From Gibbula magus (lineage: Eukaryota > Mollusca > Gastropoda > Trochida > Trochidae): a stretch of 64,000 nt of DNA. The position numbers and the translations under genes were made by a program. Below the pieces are notes generated by a model. It did not search any database. It was not told the origin of the DNA and was given only the letters and a program-made list of their open reading frames with translations. Below, piece by piece: positions 26,947-38,800 of this stretch. How positions within the stretch are numbered: the stretch's first letter is position 1; the number at the start of each line of letters is the position of its first letter. The DNA is taken from assembly GCA_936450465.1 (NCBI GenBank), contig OW388305.1, forward strand, positions 36,279,187 to 36,343,186, in the 5' to 3' direction.

Positions 26947-28062
26947 TGTAGTAACCTCTATTACAAGCTCTTTTCAACAAAACTGTTCATGAAAAATGTA
27001 AATCATCTAACAGGAATATGACATGCATTCTTTGCATTTGAAGACCTTAAAATGAATAACAAAATGTCACTGGGTGAAACAATACAAAACTAGTGTTTTT
27101 ACTCGTAAAAACAGATGTCTCCCCCTTCCCCCAATTCTCAAAATCTTACAACAAATCTCTTTTTCTGTATATTCTTATATTTTCAATTGAATTTAATTTG
27201 TTATCAACAATTCAAAGTCACAGTTATATTAGAGTTTTGCTCTTTATAAGCACAAAGTCAAAATTGCTACTATTGACACATAATTGTTTTTATAAAACTA
27301 TCTCTAACCCCAAAAGGCACATCTACATGATATGGAGAGACAGAATACCAAGTTTGGTGATAATTGGTCAAATAGTTTCAGAGATCTGTTCCGGAAACGA
27401 ACACTACCCTTGAAATAGACTAAGTCTAAATCGTTACCATGGAAATAAATTTATTTTATAATTTTAAAAAATCTTTAACCCCCAATAGGGGTAATATGAT
27501 ATGGAGAGACAGAATACCAAGGGAACTCAGCTAAAACCAATATGTCTCCCGACCCTTCGGGGGGGGGGAGAGAAATAAGTATGTATGAAATGGCCATGTG
27601 TGTCACCTTGACCTAAGACTTTCAATTCTTCAAAACCTCGGGAATACTTGCAAGCAGCATTGTATAAAAGTACAATAGTGCTTGAGAAAGTTTCTTCACA
27701 TGAAAGAACAAGACTGTTCTCAGACTTAAGGGAAAAACATTGCAACTAATAAGTCCACCATATAAGCAACCGCATCATCAGAAGTATCAAACAGAAATTT
27801 GAAATATCTTTCATACGTGGTAACCTCTATTACAAGCTCTTTTCAACAACACTTTTCATAAATAAAGTAGATCATCTACCAGGAATATGACATGCATTCT
27901 TTGCATTTGAAGACCTTCAAATGAATAACAAAATGTCACTGGGTGAAACAAGACAAAAGTAAGCATGAAATGGTCCATGTGTTTCATCTTCACCTAAAAT
28001 GTATATATTTTTCAAAACCTTGGGAATACTTGCAAGCAGCATTGTATTCATCAAGTACAATA
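26947..28062. repeat. Direct duplication, first copy interrupted by an element
   Basis: TAACCTCTATTACAAGCTCT and about 140 bp around it occur at 26947 and 27828. The next part (ATGAAATGG...GGGAATACTTGCAAGCAGC) follows at once in the second copy (27957-28062), but in the first copy it is displaced to 27577-27676. Confidence 0.78.
27089..27573 (+). mobile_element. Non-autonomous element with hairpin ends, filled site
   Basis: It begins CTAGTGTTTTTACTCGTAAA (hairpin GTTTTTAC/GTAAAAAC) and ends in the hairpin CTCCCGACCCTTCGGGGG. The paralogous sequence at 27957 is uninterrupted, which fixes both borders to a few bases. The inside contains CCCCAAAAGGCACATCTACA, as in the pearl-type repeats. Related partial copies: 29465-29575 and 33663-34065. 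Confidence 0.72.
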
Positions 28063-28167
28063 ATAATAGTATAATAATACATCAATACATAGGAAAATGA
28101 TTTACTTCATGATGCAATGATTTTCATACATGCTTAAACCATACTCTTAGTCTGAAATTAAATAAAA

Positions 28168-28290
28168 CTAGATGGGAGTTTGCGGGAAATCACAAAATGC
28201 AGAGCAGCCGCGAAACTGAGAGACACTCCTTTCCATGTTCCACCTCTCCACTGTTACAATAAAGTGGGAATTTATTAATAAATAGGGCTA
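28168..28290 (+). repeat. 5' fragment of a CTAG-starting element
   Basis: CTAGATGGGAGTTTGCGGGA and the following 100 bp resemble the 5' part of the element at 39546-40145. Confidence 0.5.
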
Positions 28291-28732
28291 ACAGATCCTG
28301 ATGACAGTGACAATGTCCCAGATAAGGAACAATAAACCACTTTCAAGACAATCCAGAGAAAGAGGGACATCAGGTGAAAACTTTGTCCCTTACTGTGTGT
28401 ATACCAATACACATACTGCGAAATGATAGGATACAATACAGGCCTTTTATCGCTATACGATACTGTATTGCCATATTTTTATACCGTCGTTAATAAATAT
28501 GCTCCAAAAGACAACTGAACTGTTGTTTGATTTAATTACACTAACTAAAGTAATTGCTCTCTATGTCCAACCAAGCTTCCTGAGAATCCTCCCAAATTTA
28601 AGAGCCTTTAATACAGTTTGGATCCTTTAACAAGTCTACACAAACTGAATACACAGTTGAAATACAAGCACAGGGGTACATTTCATCAACTACATTCAAT
28701 TTAGAGAATAGATGACTTTCATATTAAATGTA

Positions 28733-29141
28733 ACAAGCAGAGTCGGCCATATCCCCCGCCAAATGGGAAAAGTTTAAAATACATTAAACAATGATTGTGA
28801 AACTATTCTTACACTTTCATTGTTGATACTTTAATCTATTCATTCACACTGTAACAGGTGTTCCACATACAAAGTTTGATTGACCTAGGCCTTATAGTTT
28901 TTGAGTTTTGGTCCGGAAACCAAATTCTAAGTTGTGTTTCCATGGAAACGGCCAAAAATAAAAGTCTGAAGTTTAAAACCCCAAAAGGCACAATGGGACA
29001 TGATGTTTGTTCCTCATAACAAGTTTGATTGACCTAGGCCTTACAGTTTTCGAGTAATGGTCCGGAAACGAATCCGGGACGGACAGACGGACGGAGCCCA
29101 TTTCTATATCCCCCGCCAACTTCGTTGTGGCGGGGGATAAT
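28733..29141 (+). mobile_element. Short pearl-like element
   Basis: The 5' end is GAGTCGGCCATATCCCCCGC. Inside are about 1.5 diverged core repeats, then GGGACGGACAGACGGACGGA, GCCCATTTCTATATCCC and the terminal hairpin CCCGCCAACTTCGTTGTGGC-GGGGG. It lies just beyond the stop of the recombinase gene. Confidence 0.8.
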
Positions 29142-29464
29142 ATTGTTTGATACACTTACCATAATTTTGAAAGGATTGACATTTTACAACCTTACAACAC
29201 AGTGAAAACAATTGACTTGGAATGACTAATCTTGTTCTTGATAAAGTCAAACTAGTCTAGCCCTTTGGCCAAGTCAGGTGCAGTTATGTAACCAACATAT
29301 CAAATTACAACTTTCTTGTTGATATAAACCAAATTAGAGCATCATAGCACAAAAACTGTCCATGCTATCAAGGAATTGAGATTTTGTAAGTCGTGACCTT
29401 GACTATGAAAATGAACGACCTTGACTATGAAAATGTACATGTCAAAAGAGCCAGAGGGAGTTTT

Positions 29465-29575
29465 TACGCATAAGAGAAGTCTCTCCCTTTCCCCAATTCT
29501 CAAAATCTCTAAAGAATTGTCTTCCTCTATATATTCTTTGATTTTTAAATTACCTTTGTTTTTTTGCTCAGAAAA
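29465..29575 (+). repeat. Fragment related to the 27089 element
   Basis: TCTCCCTTTCCCCAATTCTC and AAAATCT...TATATTCTTTGATTTT are shared with 27118-27190 and 33680-33750. Confidence 0.5.
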
Positions 29576-29676
29576 CAAACACTATCTTCAAAAGGACAAA
29601 GTCCAAATGACAGCAACTTTGCAAAAATCTTGTATGGTGGGCATAAAAACAGATGGCAAAAGTGTTATGTCAATGC

Positions 29677-29882
29677 TCAACGTTTCAGCATATTATTGAC
29701 TTTTTTTTTTATGGTCTCCCATCCCCTCTTGCACAACTTTCCCTTTGCAGCCACGGACCTCTCAATTGCCAATCTACATTCGGCTTGGGTTGGGCATGTG
29801 CGCAGTGGCACCTTCTTGAAATATTCGGGCAAATATTCCCTCAGTTCTTTCTCTTCAGCGGCGTCCCAGCGTAGTCTCGTAG
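29677..29882 (-). CDS. Recombinase gene exon 14 (SANT/Myb-like tail, stop)
   Basis: After the acceptor TATGCAG it encodes TRLRWDAAEEKELREYLPEY and ends ERSVAA...LCKRGWETIKKKVNNMLKR with TGA. The spaced aromatic residues and basic last helix resemble the Myb/SANT-like tail seen at the end of this family. Confidence 0.8.
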
Positions 29883-32800
29883 CTGCATAAAAATGGGGAA
29901 ATTTTAACACATAAAAAACCCAACAAAATTAATAAAGGTTTTCACTTGACATATGAAACACCACAGTCTTGTAAGCAGATTTGAATTCAAAATCAGATCT
30001 GACATATAAACGATTATAAATTAAATGTGTCCTCAAAAGGTAATCACATTGAATCATGGAAAATACAGATATTCAAATAGTCTAAATTATTTATCTCATT
30101 AACAGGTTATTGGCACAATAATTTTTTAAGTTTTAATCAGGTAACTTGGAAAAATATTCAGCTTTGGTGGAACAGTGGTTCTGGATAAGTAAAAAAAAGA
30201 GCTCATCAGGGTTAAATATTAGTTGCATGTAGGTTAAAATTTAGTTATTGTCTTTAGTTGAGATAAAGGAATCGATGCCTCGATGATTAAAGAGTGTGTA
30301 TAAATGATTTCAGCTCTCTGGACCATTTAATTCTGGAGGAGATGACAATAATTAGGGGTGACTATTGACCCCTGAGGGACTGTCACCATAGCAATAGTCT
30401 ATTGCAACCTATCTGAACAGACACCAAAAACGACTGGAAGTAGATTTATGAAAGTGCTGAATAAAATATACTGACAAATCTGTGGAATAATCATGAATGA
30501 AACAGTATTAGTCATTCTGAACAATAAGCAATTAAATTCCTCATGCTAAAATTGCATCTTCACTCGTAGAATGAAACATTTCAAATAACCTGCAAAGATA
30601 AATGTGTAAAAATGGTAAATGCATGTCCAAATTAGGGAAACATAACACTTTTGATTTTATCGATAGTTAGCCTTACTATTGTGATAGCGATGGTCTTTTT
30701 ATGTTTCCTATCGATAGTGTACTATTGGCAAGCTAACTATCGGGATATATCGATAGTTTTTTAAGCTCATGGCTATGACTTTATATTTGGGGTCAGAGGG
30801 TCACAAAATCAATAAATTAATATCCTCATTAAAGAAGGTGGTTGTACACAAGAATAAAGCTCTCTAGCCAATGTCAGTGGGTCTGGATAAGAAGGTTGAA
30901 ATAGGTTTTTAGGTCGTGGCCCTGGTGACCTCTTATTTGGGGTAAGAAGATCCCCCGATCAAGATCCCCATTAGCCAAGGTGGCTGCAGACAAGATTATA
31001 GCTTGGGAGAAAGAAACGATATAGGTTTTTAGGTCATCATCCCGGTGTTGCCCTGCACATTAAATTTCAACTCTTAACCGTATGGAACGTGAGAAGAAGA
31101 TGGTTTTTTAAATTGTGACCCCTGTGAGCCTATTTAGTGACAATTAAGAATCCCCATTGGCCAAGGAATCTGCACAGATTATTTGTTAACTCTATGGGCC
31201 TTTTGGAACTTGAGAAGAAGATAAATTAGGTTTTTAAGGTTGTGACCCCTGTGACCCTCTTTTGGGTCATGGGGTCACTATAGTAACAAATTAGAATCTC
31301 CATATGCTAAGGTTCCTGTACACAAAATTTCAGCTCTCTAGTGTATATGGTTCATGAGCAGAAGTCGAAAGTGTCAAAAGTTTACGGACGACGGACGGAC
31401 ACCGGGCCATGCCATAAGCCGATCTGCTCTTTCAGACCTGATGAGCTAAAAATAGAGCCATGGGCCCTGTAGCTCATAAAAATATTAGGTACCTTCCCAT
31501 AAAATTTCAGTTATGGGGTAAGAGTGGTTTTTGAGAAGCCGAAATTGTCAAAAGACGACGGAGGCCGGACCATGCCATGAGCCCATCTCGCCTTTATAGG
31601 CCCGATGAGATAAAAAATGGAGCTATGGTCTCTGCAGCTCAGATATTTTACATTGTTTGATATGTTTTTATAAAAATAGTCATTTCAAAAGAATCAATTC
31701 TTCTGGTTCTGGTGAAGGACAAAAATGTAAAAAAATTACAGACGTCTGACGCGGGCACATGCAATAACCCCATCTGGCCTTTACAGTCCTGATGAGCTAA
31801 CATGTGAATGATTACGGACGACGAAGGCCCATGCCTTAAGCCCAGCTGGCCTTTACAGGCCTGATGAGCTAAAAATTGAAAATACCTACTGGTACTCCGT
31901 TTTCTCCTCCACTCTGCCGGTTCAGCAAACAAGCTAGTTGTATCCTCTCCGTCAACTGCAAAAATATAAGTTATGTAGATGACATGTTCATTAGTATTAC
32001 CTTTTTATCATAGTGTATGTTGGAATTATTTTCCATTGATTGGGGCAAATACGCTGTCTTTGGAGTTAAATTCCATGATGGTGAAAACAATAAAATTTCA
32101 CAGTTTATTTTTTAAGCATTTGATGCATCTCATACCACAGGATTTTATAAATTTATTTAAATTTTACAGAAAATACATTTATACATTACGAATAGTATTT
32201 CTATTAAGGAATTACAAACTTGTTTGGTTGTTTTAAGCTTTATTAAATACATTCTGTACTAGAAGCACCAATCATTAACATATTACTTATTAGGCATTAT
32301 GAAGCTTTAAATGGGATTTACCTGTCAAGACATCTGGAACTGATTTGTGCACAACCTTGTCAGCATCTTGGTCAAAGTCATCGGATACAATATCCTCGAA
32401 GATTTCTGTAAGTATGAAAAAAATTTGATTACAAATATCATTAAACATAATCAAATTAATAATTTTGAATATTTATTTTGAATTTCCACCCGTGAATATC
32501 GATAAATCGATATTCATTGTATTACTTGACACCCGCAAATTTCAGTGTTAAAAAACCTCCGGATAACGCAGTCTGTTTTAAACTTAATAATACCCACCGC
32601 AACTTCGTTGTTGCGGGGGATAATAAATAACATTAAATAAATAGCAGTAGCTTTGCATGTATTGGAGTCGCTGAACGCTGTAATAGAGATTTAGTTCATA
32701 CCTGTATAAACTTAAATTTTGTGACGTCACAGCATATTTAGCCACGTTCCCATGACGAAACTATTATGCACAGAAATAGTGCAGTTCTAAATTGTTGCAA

Positions 32801-35800
32801 ATTTGTATTTTATGAGCAATAAAACATTTTGAAAACATCAAGTGTGTGGATATTTATTTATAAGAATTGACTTTATGAAGTGTATAAACACACTTCTAAC
32901 AATTAACAACAGTTACCACCAATTAAATATCAAACTAAAATTACCATCTAGTTGAATTTCATCCATCCTTTTGCTAGCATACTTGCTGGTTAGATTGTAC
33001 TCTTGAATTAACATCAGCTTTGCTATGTCAATCCTTTCAATCAACCCACTGGTTTGTCTGTAGAACTGGTCATGTACTTTTTGGGTGTGTCCCAGATGAC
33101 GACAAAGATTTTTCATCTCCTGCTCATTCAGACTCATGACCTAAAATTGTAAAAGAAATGCAATGTTATAATTCATTCATTCAAATAATGTTAACTAACT
33201 ATGCATGTTATTTCCGTCAGAAAAATATGTTTAAGGGTGATACCAGGAACGGCTTAATTAATAATCTGGTGATAATTGTCATTTAGCTTGCAAATTCCTA
33301 CTTTGTGCTGTAAAGAGGACTTCCTTTCAATTTTGCCAGCAATGATGCTTTAACAATACAGATATAATATGGGACCATCTGTTAGTAACTTCATAACTAT
33401 TAGTAACTTAGTAAATGTTCCTGTTTCATAACAATTCTACTTAAATAGCAAACATGGGTGTTGAAAGACATCTTTTCAGATTTCAGCAAATGTATAAAAT
33501 ATTACATTGTCAATACTGTGTTAACAACTAGGAGAATTTGCAAATGGGCAAATTTGTACAAATTTATCATATCTCGTAACCTTGACCTTTGACCTTCAAG
33601 GTCACACACTCAGTGATCATGTTTCATTGTGCATGATAATAATATAATGAGTTTAAGTGTTAACTAGAGTAAAAACAGATGTCTCCCCCTTTCCCCAATT
33701 CTCAAAATCTTACAACAAATCTCTCTCTGTATATTCTTTGATTTTCAATTTAATTGAGTGTCACAGTTATATTAGAGTTTTGCACTTTATAAGGAACAAG
33801 TCAAAATTGCTGCTATTTACACAAAAAAAATTTGTCAAAAAATCTCTTACCCCCAATAGGCACATCTACACTATATGGTGAGACATTATGCCAAGTTTGG
33901 TGATGATTGGTCACATAGTTTAAGAGATCTGAAACGAACACTACCCTTGAGAAAGACTAAGTCCAAATCGTTGCCATGGAAATTTAAAAAAATAATTTTT
34001 TTTAAAATCTTTAACCCCAAAAGGCACATCAACACTATATGGAGAGACAGTATATCAAGTTTAAATCTCATAGGTGTAATTTTCGTTAATTTTGTCTTGA
34101 GAGGGGGCGTTTAGTAAAAAATGTAGTTGGGGGGCGTTTATTAGAAGGGGGCGTTTATTACGTGGAATACGGTAAAGCTTTTTTGCAAAACCATGCTTAA
34201 GTTTTGACCTCACTGTGACTTTGACCTTCGACGAATTTAAGCGAGTTTCCTTTCAAAATTTTATACTCCTCTGTAGTATATATTATATGCCAAATTAGAA
34301 CCTCATAGCACCAAAAAACATTCAGGTTATCATGTTTACAAGGAATTTTTTAGAATTTCAGTGGTCGTGACCTTGACAAATTGCCCAGGGGTATAGGTAA
34401 AAACCTTTGTATATGAGTTCTTAAACAAAAAGCGGCGGCAAGTGCACAAAAACTGATAGTAGTCCCGACCTAAGTCAGGGCTACTAATTAGTACAATGAT
34501 CAATCTACAGCTACCTGTGCAATAGTAGCTGTATGTTTCCTCAAATTTGTGGCCAGTATTCTGCTCGGGTCCTTCAAGGGCAGCCTGGTTTTAACCTCAT
34601 TGAGAGCTGTCCCGGCTCGAACAACGGAGGATGCTGTTTGAATATATTGAAATATGCAAGTACTGGAACTTAAATTTTTTAATATTATACAAGTATTGGA
34701 ACTTAAATTTGGATTATTTGATTTTCCATCATAACTCTTAAGTTCCTTCTGTTTAGTCAGATGACCATTACCTACATATCCATTACCATTTAAGTCAGTG
34801 TTGTCATAATTGTTTTAAATGATAAACATGTGAAGCTCTTAAAATCACTTCCATTGTTCTGACAACAAATATCAAGTATGAATAGCATTACATTTTCTGA
34901 GCAGTTATTTAAGTGATAATATAGCAATTAAGGAACTCCTAAATAAATAAAATTCTGTACCCTTGTTTGCAAACAGGAAATTGTTCTCTGCTGAGACACC
35001 TGCTTTCTCGCGGATTTCCGGATTTGACAAGAACTCCAACATCTTACGAGCCTCTGCCGGTACTAGTAATGGAACCCCTCTTCCAGTCTGAAATTTATAA
35101 ATTTATATGCAAGATCTTTGTTATTTTGGTTACAATTTTAATGCCAAATTATATATTTTGAAATATATTCATTTAATAGATCTGTAATTATGTTTGTTTT
35201 TTTTAAAAACCATGTAATCCAAGATGGCAGTCTCTTAACATGCATGTGAATATACATATTTTAAAACAATATTGATATTTTCGTAACTTGATACATAGAT
35301 TAATATACATTTAATACATTCATAAAACAGTTCAATAAATCATTTTATTTCAGATAAGATAAAAACGATAATCATCATATAGTTGCAATTATTTCAAAGG
35401 ATTTAAAAGACCACCTAATTTTATCGGCTTTTTTTATTATTAATGTACATAATTTAAAAACAATACCTTCCCACGAATCTCAATGAGATCTTGTCTCTCA
35501 AGCAAAGCCTTTTCTACTTTGGTCAAGTTTTCCCTTAAGGCCATCTCAGTTTCGTCGATTGATGTCGATCTTTTCTTGTATGCATCCACACTGAAACCAA
35601 GCATACAAATTGTAAAGCAAAAATAGGTAAAATGGTATCATGATATCTATATAACTTAGTGGTAATATTGTGCTTCATTTGCAATTCGTAAGTGTAATAT
35701 TGTTTTGACAGAAGCTTTCATTTTATTCTCATATACCATATACAGTCAAAGGAAAACTGCTGTAATCTGCAGGAATGCGGTAACCCTAAGCTTATCAGAT

Positions 35801-38800
35801 GTTTGGAATAACTGCATGTCCCTGGACTGTATACAAAATATTATTAATCAACTGTCAATTGTATGAAATGTATACAGTCTTTCCGGCCTAAACCATACGA
35901 GTTGGCAACTGGGCCAATACAGGAAAAACAGGGCCAATACGAGACCAACTGGGCCAATACAAGTCTGAGCATGCGCAGTTGCACATTTTGTGGCTATCGC
36001 TTCAGAACTTTGATCAGTGCTATTTATTTTAAAATCTTGATTATAATTATTATATATTTTCGATGGAAATGAACACATTTGTATGTTGCAAGTAAGATTT
36101 TAAAAACTTAAATTAATAAAATTGTCATTAATTAAGTATTTCCGTCGAGGGCCAATACAACAGACCTGGGGCCTGCAACTGTGCCAATACGGAAATGATT
36201 AATAACATTATAACACACACAAGACAATTTAGTATTTACAGTCGCGCTAGTGTTTGCTTAACCTTTTTAAAATGTGATATTTCATCAGAAACTTGTACTT
36301 TAATTAACCTATCACTACCTGTAAATGTTATATGTAAGCGCAAATAATATTACCTAATGCTCTCGAGTTCCCCAGGCCGTCTCCTGTTATAGAGTAGAAG
36401 TCGACTTTCAGTCAGGACAACAACTTCCCGGAATTTCTCAGGACTTGGTTTGATGGTTCTGAGTTGCTTGACGAGGTACTTGGCAAGGCACACAATGTCA
36501 TCAGGTATTGGAAGAGATTTTTGTTTGTTGAAGTTTCTTTCCTCAAGTAATATGCGTGCTCTCCTGTTAACTTTGAGTGTCCATTCCATCTGAACGAGTT
36601 TTAGAAAATCTGATGCTTCAGATTTGCCCTTTTCATCACATTGTTTGATGGAAAATCCAAGTTTTGCGCTCGCTAAACGGGCAACATCGTAACCGATCTT
36701 GATTGCGACACTTGGATTTATCAATTCCTCATGTTCATCCAATTCACAGGCTTTAATTGCACACTCGACTGCCATGTCAAAGAAAGCAGGATCAATAAAG
36801 TTTGTCATTGACAGTTCGGTGCCAGAAGCTTCTCTGAGCAAAAGAAGAAGTCTTCCGCATAGCCGCATGCGGAAACTTGTAAAATTTTTTCGCCTAAGTC
36901 TGTTCCCAAAATTTTTTAACAACCATAGCTCTCCCAACGCAACAATTAGGTCATCATTCTGTGCAATTTCAGTGACTGTGTCACTCTTCATGGATGGAAA
37001 TACTTCTTTGGCCATCATTTTTGATGGTCTAGATTTGATTTGGCCTTTAAGAATTTTTGACTGAATCACCGTTGCTGACTTGCTGAACACATCCTCCTCA
37101 ATTATGGCAGAACAGGTGTTTTTATGTTGAGTCATAAGTTTATAAAGGACCCATTCTCGGCAATAAGGGCATGGCCCGTATTTTGAACAGTCAAAAACTG
37201 ATGAGTTCTTCCTCCTTCCAAGGATTATTTCTCCTTTCTTATTGGCGCAAACCTTCCTGTTATGGATGTCATTGCCCTTGTTTCGGAGTAAGGTCTGTTG
37301 TTGTAACAACTTTGCCTTATACTGTTTCTTCTCTTCTCCAAAGGATTCTTCTATTTTGATTTTTAATTCATGTAGTTCTCTCACTTCTTTCAGGGTCTTA
37401 TGAGCATGTGCATAATGGGTTTGGATGTTTGTTCTCATTTCTCCACAAAAAAGGCAACAATGTCGTCTGTCGTAAGTCCGACCTGATTTTGAATTTTCAT
37501 TCTTGTTTTTTTCATAACATTTGGTAAAAATCTCTGGATTGGTAATGTCCTTAAGACGATATTGTTCAGGCATCTCTGGATTGTCTTGAATGCGGTTTGT
37601 TTCAATCAGGTCATTATCACTTTCTGGGATATTGTCACTTTCAACAGGATCCATGGAGTCTTTCTCTGGATAGTCTTGAATGTGGTTCATTTCCTTCTGT
37701 TCCTGATCAATTTCAGGGACAAAGTCGCTGTCATCAGAATCTGTGGACTCCTCTGGATAGTCTTGAATGTGGTTTATTGTCTTCTGTTCCTGATCACTTT
37801 CTGGGACAAAGTTACCCTCTTGAGAATCTGTGAAATCCTTCTCTGGATAGTCTTCACTGTGGTTTATTGTCTTCTGTTCCTGATCACTTTCTGGGACAAA
37901 GTTACCCTCTTGAGAATCTGTGAAATCCTTCTCTGGATAGTCTTGAATGTGGTTTATTGTCTTCTGTTCCTGATCACTTTCTGGGACAAAGTCGCTGTCA
38001 TCAGAATCTGTGGACTCCTCTGGATAGTCTTGAATGTGGTTTATTTTCTTCTGTTCCTGATCACTTTCTGGGACAAAGTTACCCTCTTGAGAATCTGTGA
38101 AATCCTTCTCTGGATAGTCTTCACTGTGGTTTATTGTCTTCTGTTCCTGATCACTTTCTGGGACAAAGTTACCCTCTTGAGAATCTGTGAAATCCTTCTC
38201 TGGATAGTCTTCACTGTGGTTTATTGTCTTCTGTTCCTGATCACTTTCTGGGACAAAGTTACCCTCTTGAGAATCTGTGAAATCCTTCTCTGGATAGTCT
38301 TGAATGTGGTTTATTGTCTTCTGTTCCTGATCACTTTCTGGGACAAAGTCGCTGTCATCAGAATCTGTGGACTCCTCTGGATAGTCTTGAATGTGGTTTA
38401 TTTTCTTCTGTTCCTGATCACTTTCTGGGACAAAGTTACCCTCTTGAGAATCTGTGAAATCCTTCTCTGGATAGTCTTCACTGTGGTTTATTGTCTTCTG
38501 TTCCTGATCACTTTCTGGGACAAAGTTACCCTCTTGAGAATCTGTGAAATCCTTCTCTGGATAGTCTTCACTGTGGTTTATTGTCTTCTGTTCCTGATCA
38601 CTTTCTGGGACAAAGTTACCCTCTTGAGAATCTGTGAAATCCTTCTCTGGATAGTCTTGAATGTGGTTTATTGTCTTCTGTTCCTGATCACTTTCTGGGA
38701 CAAAGTCGCTGTCATCAGAATCTGTGGACTCCTCTGGATAGTCTTGAATGTGGTTTATTTTCTTCTGTTCCTGATCACTTTCTGGGACAAAGTTACCCTC

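Noticed and set aside
29150..29160. Strong minus-strand donor (ATG-GTAAGT) downstream of the stop
   Set aside because: No matching acceptor or coding sequence supports an exon here; it abuts a pearl-like element.
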